Below, in pieces: positions 6,645 to 12,130 of a stretch of DNA of 12,130 nucleotides. The notes under the pieces were generated by a model. The model was given only the letters and a program-made list of their open reading frames with translations. It did not search any database and was not told the origin of the DNA. Both the position numbers and the translations under genes were made by a program. The DNA is from an uncultured Bacteriovoracaceae bacterium (GTDB taxonomy: Bacteria; Bdellovibrionota; Bacteriovoracia; Bacteriovoracales; Bacteriovoracaceae), in assembly GCA_937952395.1 (NCBI GenBank), contig CALFYV010000039.1, positions 1 through 12,130 on the forward strand. Reading direction: 5' to 3'. Position 1 is the first letter of the stretch. The number at the start of each line of letters is the position of its first letter.

Positions 6645-9600
6645 AGATAAAATTCTTTGCTCTTAAATACCTAATAATATTATTCTGAGTTGTAATCTCT
6701 ATCATGTAACGATCTCTTTCATCTTTAAAAAAATATTCTCGCTCTAATGCAACTTTTATAGAGTTTCTAATAATCCCATAGGGGAGATTCGTCGTACTTT
6801 CAATTTCTTTAGTTGTCATGTTTTCATGCTTGAGTACATCAGCGATAACGAAGAGGACATCATCGGAAGAGCTATGAATATCGTCAATCTCCACCAGTTT
6901 AGGGATATTGACATTAAAAACCTTATTACTTTTCCTTGAAAGAGCACTAAGCCAGAGGTAAAGTGAGGCCCTTGGATTCCCGCTGGAGAGTTCCCATAAA
7001 AGTTTAAAAAATTTGGATTCTATAGATGTATAACGGTCTATTTCTTCCTCTGATTTAGTGGCACTTATAAGCATATCGTAAGAGAGTGAGAAATGAGATT
7101 GGGAGTGTCTCTTCATGATAAGTTCTTTAATTTTTGTGTCACTCCAACCTTTAAGTTCATAGACATTTCTAAAAAATTGGCTTCGACCAAAAGCGCGGTC
7201 AAGATAGAGCCAACTGTATTTATTAAAAGACATCATCCAGTATATGTTCTCAGTGGTGAGGTTGATGATATTGATGAGTGCATAATAGGCATCAAAACCT
7301 CCAACCTGTGACAGGAAAGCGTTTTGTGCTTCATCGATGTAAATAATCATTTTACTTTTTAGTGCTTTATCAAACTGTAACAAATCGAACCTTTCAGCCT
7401 GTACCGGAACGATTCCTAGAGTTTGACATAAAAAAGTATTGAGTTGAATTTCTGTCAGAGTCTTCGACGGCATCTTGGTATAAACATATTTGAGGGTATC
7501 TTGATACTTATTTTGAATCTGGCCAGCAATATGTTTCATTAGAGTAGTTTTCCCAACACCTTTATCACCATAAAGAACAAGGGAATGTTCATCTGTTTTA
7601 GATTCAATCCAGTCGGTGATTTCGTTCAAAAGGTTTTCTTCGAGACCTTCGCTTGGACAGACATACTCGTTTTCAACTTCAAGAGAGCTGAGAGCAAAAT
7701 GATCTTTATAGGATTGAGGAATAGAGTCAGAAGCATCTTCATCAGTCTCGAGGCTTTCGATTTGTTTTTTAAACAGATTGGCTGAGATCTTCTTAGAAAT
7801 TTCAAAATTCTCGGTTAGTTTAATGAAAATATTAAATGTTCCTAAAATCAGAATAGCGGTTAAGTAGTAAATAGATTTGAGTTTTTGAGGAATAAATTTC
7901 GCTATTTTTTCTAGGCTAGAAATAATAATACCAGAAAAATTCTTTTCTAAATAATGATAGAACTCATCATTCCATTGGGATGATTCTTTGGTTAAGCGAT
8001 AAAAAGTATAAATGACTGCTATAATATTGATCAGTGAGTAAACATAAACTTTTCCTATAGCACCTTGAATGACGATCATGAGAAGTGCGTAGATAAGAAA
8101 AATTTTACCAATGGATTTTGAAGTTAGATCGGCTTTTTGTTTAAATGACTTGAAGTTTCTGAAGTCCACTTTTGAGATATTACCTAAAAATAATGTTACA
8201 ATAGAAATCAAAACTTTATAAAGAACTAAAACTTCTACAATTTGGATTATAAGAAGATATTTCTCAAAATAAACCTCACCTTTCATGATTTCGATCAAAA
8301 TCAACCAAACAAAATAAAGTGAGTCATCTTTGATTTTATTCCAGTAAGTTGAAATTATCTGCAAAATTTTAAATTCACGGTAGACACGAGTTAATTGTAG
8401 AATACGTTTATTAAATTCTTTTATAGATATGGTTAAAATATAATGAACTAGATAAATCAGGGCCAAGCAAAAAATAAAATAAAAAAGGTCTAAGCTTAAT
8501 TGTTTATAACCGGGTTTACCAGTGGATATTTTTTCACGAAAATAAAGATATTTTTCGTAAAAAAAACTGAGGATCCGGTAGGGAGAAGCTTGAATTTCTC
8601 GTTTTAATGAAATCCAATAATCACCGGTCAAAGACTTATTTAAAATAAAATGGCCAGGTAGCTCATTATAGATACGACTTCTGAGACCGTTAACTTGAAT
8701 CAGTAATGTATTTTGTAGTTTCAATTCTTTATTTTTTTTCTCGGTGACTTCTTTAATGGTCTTAAGTTTCAAAGCTTCAAGTTCTTTGTGTTGCTGAATG
8801 ATTTCTTGGTATAAAGCTTCTTCTTGAGTTTCAGTTGGTTTGGTTGGTAATTTAGGTATGAAGGGTAGCTCAATAATTAAATCTGTATTAAAAATCTGAG
8901 CAAAATTCGAGTCAACAACCGTTTTCCAAGTTTCCTCAACTTTTTCAAAATCCGATATAATATGAATATTGTTCTCTCGACCGATCTTTGAGGATGTTTG
9001 TGATAATTCTTTAGATTTTTCTTCAAAATTTTTCAAGTTTTGTTCAAGAGCTTCAGTATACTCGAGGCTTTTATTAATAATTTCAATTTTGGCTTTGGCC
9101 AATATACTTTTGTAAGAAACAAGGTCTTTACGTGCAGGGCTTAACTCCAACATGGCAGCTTTATCTGCTTCTAAAGCACTCGATTCGGTTTCTTTTTTTA
9201 GACGCCTAGACTCTTGTTTCTCTTCTTCAATTTCTGATTTTAAATTAGGGATGGCCTTGCGGGATTCAAAATCTTCTTTAATAGAATTACCCAGTTCAAG
9301 GTTTTTCCTTAGGAGTTCAATTTTATCCTGATTAAGTTGTTTCGTTATAAGTTTAAAACTTTCGATTTCTTTAGTTTGTTTAAGTTCAGTTAAGCATTTA
9401 AGTAAACTTTCATATTCAATAGGAATACCGGCATTTAAATTTTCCTGTTTTTCTAATTTTTTAATAAACTCTTTAGTATCGTCTAGTTTGAATCCACTCC
9501 CAAAGATAGTGAGCAAATCTAGAGATGAACTCCTTTCACCTGCAAGCACTTTTTGTATTTCTTTAGATTGATTTGTGAGGATTTCTTGAACAGTTTTTAA

Positions 9601-9699
9601 TTTAGACGATACAGCATCACGTTTACATTCAGTGGATGCATAGCAACTTATTGTGAATAGGGCGACTAAACATAGTTTAACCAGAAAAGATTGGCCCAA
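6634..9699 (-). CDS. Membrane-anchored AAA+/STAND-like ATPase with periplasmic coiled coil and C-terminal winged helix
   Basis: I do not recognise this 1021-aa protein as a named family. Domains in order: signal peptide (1-21, VALFTISCYA); a periplasmic, Lys/Glu-rich helical region, largely coiled coil (about 25-270 and 293-345), broken by a proline-rich hinge (280-289); membrane segments near 402-424, 482-506, 532-549, 551-568 and 609-627, plus a marginal one at 460-473; an acidic linker (645-665); then a P-loop ATPase with Walker A GDKGVGKTT (711-719), Walker B MIIYIDEAQ (784-792, D789/E790), sensor-1-like SFNK (824-827), possible arginine fingers R835/R839/R844 and sensor-2-like GNPR (907-910). 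A winged helix-turn-helix follows (about 945-1000). The N-terminal half resembles the layout of MscK/MscM channels, with the MscS pore replaced by the ATPase; two MscS genes follow directly. The TTG start (9697-9699) is the only usual start after an in-frame TAG and has GGAG 5 nt upstream. Role inferred: ATP-dependent control of the channels, or a membrane-tethered regulator. Confidence 0.85.
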   Translation of the reverse strand: MGQSFLVKLCLVALFTISCYASTECKRDAVSSKLKTVQEILTNQSKEIQKVLAGERSSSLDLLTIFGSGFKLDDTKEFIKKLEKQENLNAGIPIEYESLLKCLTELKQTKEIESFKLITKQLNQDKIELLRKNLELGNSIKEDFESRKAIPNLKSEIEEEKQESRRLKKETESSALEADKAAMLELSPARKDLVSYKSILAKAKIEIINKSLEYTEALEQNLKNFEEKSKELSQTSSKIGRENNIHIISDFEKVEETWKTVVDSNFAQIFNTDLIIELPFIPKLPTKPTETQEEALYQEIIQQHKELEALKLKTIKEVTEKKNKELKLQNTLLIQVNGLRSRIYNELPGHFILNKSLTGDYWISLKREIQASPYRILSFFYEKYLYFREKISTGKPGYKQLSLDLFYFIFCLALIYLVHYILTISIKEFNKRILQLTRVYREFKILQIISTYWNKIKDDSLYFVWLILIEIMKGEVYFEKYLLIIQIVEVLVLYKVLISIVTLFLGNISKVDFRNFKSFKQKADLTSKSIGKIFLIYALLMIVIQGAIGKVYVYSLINIIAVIYTFYRLTKESSQWNDEFYHYLEKNFSGIIISSLEKIAKFIPQKLKSIYYLTAILILGTFNIFIKLTENFEISKKISANLFKKQIESLETDEDASDSIPQSYKDHFALSSLEVENEYVCPSEGLEENLLNEITDWIESKTDEHSLVLYGDKGVGKTTLMKHIAGQIQNKYQDTLKYVYTKMPSKTLTEIQLNTFLCQTLGIVPVQAERFDLLQFDKALKSKMIIYIDEAQNAFLSQVGGFDAYYALINIINLTTENIYWMMSFNKYSWLYLDRAFGRSQFFRNVYELKGWSDTKIKELIMKRHSQSHFSLSYDMLISATKSEEEIDRYTSIESKFFKLLWELSSGNPRASLYLWLSALSRKSNKVFNVNIPKLVEIDDIHSSSDDVLFVIADVLKHENMTTKEIESTTNLPYGIIRNSIKVALEREYFFKDERDRYMIEITTQNNIIRYLRAKNFIYGN

Positions 9700-9704
9700 A
9701 TGAA

Positions 9705-9708
9705 CTCC
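9705..9708 (-). promoter_or_regulatory. Ribosome binding site GGAG deciding the TTG start of the ATPase gene
   Basis: GGAG sits 5 nt upstream of TTG (9697-9699). No ATG or GTG is in frame between the upstream TAG and this codon, and the TTG leads directly into the signal peptide. This is an unusual start codon with good support. Confidence 0.7.
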
Positions 9709-9728
9709 AATAACAATGAACTAAGCTA

Positions 9729-9757
9729 AATTTACCTTTTGCTTGCTTCTTTGTAAA
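9729..9757 (-). promoter_or_regulatory. Possible sigma70-type promoter for the ATPase/MscS block
   Basis: On the minus strand, TTTACA (5 of 6 to TTGACA) is followed after 17 nt by TAAATT (4 of 6 to TATAAT). It lies between the kinase stop and the ATPase start, giving a leader of about 20-25 nt. The hexamers overlap a 6-bp inverted repeat ATTTAC...GTAAAT, which could be an operator or just chance in AT-rich DNA. No terminator for the kinase gene is seen in the same gap, so read-through is also possible. Confidence 0.4.
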
Positions 9758-9769
9758 TGCAATAGCGCT

Positions 9770-12049
9770 TTAGGCAACTTCTTTGGAGAGATGGTTGATG
9801 AGGATATTTTTTAGTTCTTCAAATTTAATTGGCTTTGCCAAATAATCATTCATACCGGCCTCAAGACAAACTTCTCTGTCACCTTTCATAGCATTAGCTG
9901 TTAGACCGATGATAGGACTCGTAAGAGTTGGCCATCGTTTACGGATAATATGTGTAGCTTCCAGACCATCTATTCTGGGCATTTGCACATCCATAAAGAT
10001 AATGGAGTAATGATTTTTCTCCAAAAGTTTAATGGCTTCAAGCCCGTCTAGGGCGATATCAAATGTAACTCCCATTTTTTTGAGCATATGCTTCATTAAG
10101 GCCTGATTGATTTCATTATCCTCAACCACTAAAATTTTACTGCTTAAATGATGAAGCAGCTTTTCATGGCCAGTAACTGTTTGCTCTTTAGCACTATTGA
10201 TTTGGCTTTGAACCGGTTGGGTCGTAATCGTAAAATGGAAAATCGATCCACCCTCAGGGTTATTTTTTAACCATATTTTCCCGCCTAATAGCTCTGTCAG
10301 ATTTTTTGATATAATGAGGCCAAGTCCAGTTCCTCCGTATTTTCTGGTAATAGAAGAATCAGCTTGAGCAAAAGGTTGAAATATTTTACCCTTGGCATCA
10401 TCTGAAATACCAATCCCGGTGTCGATGATACTAAAATGGTAAATCAAGAGTCCATCACTTCGTTCAACAGCTGATACTTGAATATTAACGCTTCCTTCTG
10501 GTGTGAATTTAATGGCATTTGAAACGAGATTGATAAGAATTTGTTTTAATTTAAGTTCATCTGTTTTTATCAAAATGGGTACATTTTTTTCTAAATCATA
10601 CTTTACATTGATATTATTTTTTTGAGCAGCTTGGGAAACTAATTCAAGCACAAACTTTAGACAATGGCGCAAATCAAAAACACTTTCTTCAATTTCATAC
10701 TCCCCAGCTTCTATCTTAGAAAAATCTAAAATAGCATTAACAAGATTAAGCAAATTATCAGCCGAGTTTTTAATGAACTGAATTTTTTCTTTTTGCTGCT
10801 CTTCTATATGAGTCTCTTGCATCAATAGCTGAGAAAAACCGATAATGGCATTCATCGGTGTACGGATTTCGTGACTCATGTTGGCCAAGAACTCACTTTT
10901 TATCTGACTAGCTTTTTCAGCTTTGGCCTCAGCCGTTTTTCTAATCTCAATTTCTTGTTGTAAACGTTGATTTAAAATTTCTAAGTCGGTGGCCTTCTTC
11001 CTATAACTTTTAGAAAGTTTTTGTGCGTATTTGACGGCTCTGTTATTTGACTTGGAGAGCATGATAAAAAAGAAAAGTAGCAATAAATCGATAAAGATAC
11101 CCGAAAAAAGAATAACAAGAGGTTGTTCCTGGTAACCTGGACTGGTAAATTTTTTTGAACTCCAAAATTCAAATTGCCAAGTTCTGCCATAAAGATAAAC
11201 GGGTGCTTGAAATTTATAATGAGGTGTGGAGTCAAAATCAGGATCATCAGAGCTTTTTATTAATTCATTGTAGATAGTTGTATTTTCATCTTGAATTTTT
11301 ATTCTGACTGTTCGACTTTTACGATCGAGTGTGCCGTCCAACAGTTTATGCACAATAAAAGGGGCATAGACCAAACCTTCAATATCATTTGTTCGTTTTT
11401 CCCTCTTAGGAACTTCTCCTTTTTTATAAAATGGTAGATAAAGATGAAATCCTGAATCTTTATTCGAGTCTTGCACCAGAATAATCGGTCCTGTGATCTG
11501 GGCCTGGCCACTATCTCGAGCTTCGAGTGCTGCTTGATAGCGATATTTTTCAAAGGCTATATCTAGACCTAACGCTTTGAAATTATCTTTTAATGGTTCA
11601 ATATAAGTAATGGGCCAGTATTCATTTCGCTCATGAAAAGGATAAATTTTAAAACTTGGTTGCTGTTTTTGAACTTTTTCAACAAAATTATTTAATTGAT
11701 CTTTCTCTACACGATAAATGACGCCTATGCCGTTAATACCGGGGTATTTTTTATTGATTTGTAGAGACTCGGAAAATTTACGCCAACCTTTAAGCGTGAT
11801 TTTGTTTTCTTGAGAGTAAATGTTTGAGACACCTGCCAGTAGAGCATCTTCATATTTTTGCATCCTCTCTTTTAAGAGATCTATGGTACGATAAACTTCA
11901 CTGTCAAAATCATCTTGTAACTCTGCATCGGCTTGAGAACGAGAGTAGAGCCAAGCACTAATTGTCAGTAAAACTGAAATAGCAACAAATAACCAATGCA
12001 GCCAATGTAATCCCGCGTATTTTTTAAATTGAAAATTGCTTTTACTCAT
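9770..12049 (-). CDS. CHASE-domain hybrid sensor histidine kinase with receiver domain
   Basis: Inner-membrane hybrid kinase of 759 aa. TM1 (about 17-36) and TM2 (309-331) flank a periplasmic CHASE domain (about 75-295, with KKYPGINGIGVIYRV at 100-114), a family of extracytoplasmic sensors for small ligands. A coiled-coil connector (340-385) leads to HisKA with phosphoacceptor H393 in NMSHEIRTPMN, then HATPase_c with the N-box around N507/N511, G1 box DTGIGI (543-548), F-box FQPFAQAD (557-564) and G2 GGTGLGL (572-578). After a linker comes a receiver domain with E643/D644, phosphoacceptor D687 in FMDVQMP, T717 and K739. All catalytic residues are present. There is no PAS, HAMP, HPt or output domain, so the phosphate must pass to a separate HPt protein or the receiver acts by contact. 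The signal and target are unknown. It precedes the ATPase/MscS block by 70 bp on the same strand, so a regulatory link is possible but unproven. The Shine-Dalgarno is weak. Confidence 0.95.
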   Translation of the reverse strand: MSKSNFQFKKYAGLHWLHWLFVAISVLLTISAWLYSRSQADAELQDDFDSEVYRTIDLLKERMQKYEDALLAGVSNIYSQENKITLKGWRKFSESLQINKKYPGINGIGVIYRVEKDQLNNFVEKVQKQQPSFKIYPFHERNEYWPITYIEPLKDNFKALGLDIAFEKYRYQAALEARDSGQAQITGPIILVQDSNKDSGFHLYLPFYKKGEVPKREKRTNDIEGLVYAPFIVHKLLDGTLDRKSRTVRIKIQDENTTIYNELIKSSDDPDFDSTPHYKFQAPVYLYGRTWQFEFWSSKKFTSPGYQEQPLVILFSGIFIDLLLLFFFIMLSKSNNRAVKYAQKLSKSYRKKATDLEILNQRLQQEIEIRKTAEAKAEKASQIKSEFLANMSHEIRTPMNAIIGFSQLLMQETHIEEQQKEKIQFIKNSADNLLNLVNAILDFSKIEAGEYEIEESVFDLRHCLKFVLELVSQAAQKNNINVKYDLEKNVPILIKTDELKLKQILINLVSNAIKFTPEGSVNIQVSAVERSDGLLIYHFSIIDTGIGISDDAKGKIFQPFAQADSSITRKYGGTGLGLIISKNLTELLGGKIWLKNNPEGGSIFHFTITTQPVQSQINSAKEQTVTGHEKLLHHLSSKILVVEDNEINQALMKHMLKKMGVTFDIALDGLEAIKLLEKNHYSIIFMDVQMPRIDGLEATHIIRKRWPTLTSPIIGLTANAMKGDREVCLEAGMNDYLAKPIKFEELKNILINHLSKEVA

Positions 12050-12050
12050 C

Positions 12051-12094
12051 CACTGCTAATCGGAAAATTAACTACTTAACTTAAACTAGCAGTG
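12051..12094. repeat. 8-bp inverted repeat just upstream of the kinase start
   Basis: CACTGCTA (12051-12058) and TAGCAGTG (12087-12094) are perfect complements separated by 28 nt. In the kinase mRNA the second arm ends one base before the ATG, so pairing would cover the ribosome-binding region. It could instead be a regulator site. A T6 run follows on the plus strand, but no plus-strand gene ends here. The remaining 36 bases to the window edge show no promoter I can defend. Confidence 0.4.
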
Positions 12095-12130
12095 TTTTTT
12101 CATACTGTTTTACTTAGTTATTTACCGAGG

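Noticed and set aside
9628..9699. Lipoprotein signal (Cys19) in the ATPase N-terminus
   Set aside because: The residues before Cys19 (Thr-Ile-Ser) do not fit a lipobox; a signal peptidase I site after Ala21 is more likely.
4918..9699. Anti-phage defence system with an NTPase sensor and membrane effectors
   Set aside because: The ATPase has a periplasmic sensor and signal peptide but no repeat-type sensor region, nuclease or signalling enzyme. No defence or mobile genes are nearby. Kept only as a remote alternative.
6634..9699. KAP-family P-loop NTPase
   Set aside because: KAP proteins have membrane helices inserted within the P-loop domain. Here all membrane segments precede the Walker A motif and the ATPase core is uninterrupted.
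12051..12100. Plus-strand terminator (inverted repeat followed by six T)
   Set aside because: The loop is 28 nt with only 8-bp arms, and no plus-strand gene lies upstream to be terminated.
1..12130. tRNA, rRNA, CRISPR array, insertion sequence or attachment site
   Set aside because: I saw no cloverleaf-like conserved arms, regularly spaced repeats, transposase motifs or long terminal repeats on either strand.

Overview
All seven genes read on the minus strand, with almost no spacer DNA. The sequence is AT-rich. Signal peptides, an outer-membrane efflux factor, an RND pump and a predicted outer-membrane barrel show a diderm (Gram-negative) bacterium. Low GC, dense same-strand operons, a CHASE hybrid kinase and an RND/TolC pair would suit a Bdellovibrionota lineage such as the Bacteriovoracaceae. 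That placement is an inference from style, not from a marker gene. No RNA genes, CRISPR arrays, insertion sequences or phage genes were found. No stretch over 100 bases lacks a gene.

In the direction of transcription (high to low coordinates): (1) a 759-aa CHASE-domain hybrid histidine kinase (12049-9770). (2) After a 70-bp gap with a possible promoter, a tightly coupled block: a 1021-aa membrane-bound P-loop ATPase (9699-6634, TTG start), MscS-family channel A (6644-5832, 11-bp overlap), MscS-family channel B (5835-4918, 4-bp ATGA-type overlap), and a 250-aa putative outer-membrane barrel (4918-4166, 1-bp overlap). (3) After a 48-bp gap, a TolC-like outer-membrane factor (4117-2891) overlapping an HAE-1 type RND pump (2900 to the window edge). 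The pump gene is open at its 3' end and lacks roughly its last 70-90 codons. No membrane fusion protein is visible; it may lie beyond position 1.

The most interesting part is the ATPase/MscS/MscS/barrel block. The ATPase has a signal peptide, about 375 residues of periplasmic coiled coil and a multi-pass membrane region, an arrangement reminiscent of the N-terminal half of large MscK/MscM-type channels. Where those proteins carry the MscS pore, this one carries a cytoplasmic AAA+/STAND-like ATPase with Walker A, Walker B, a GNPR sensor-2-like motif and a C-terminal winged helix. Two separate, non-identical MscS pore proteins follow, translationally coupled to it. The reading offered here is a split, ATPase-controlled mechanosensitive channel complex, possibly linked to the outer membrane through the barrel protein. 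I do not recognise it as a described system. The functional coupling is inferred from architecture and gene order only.
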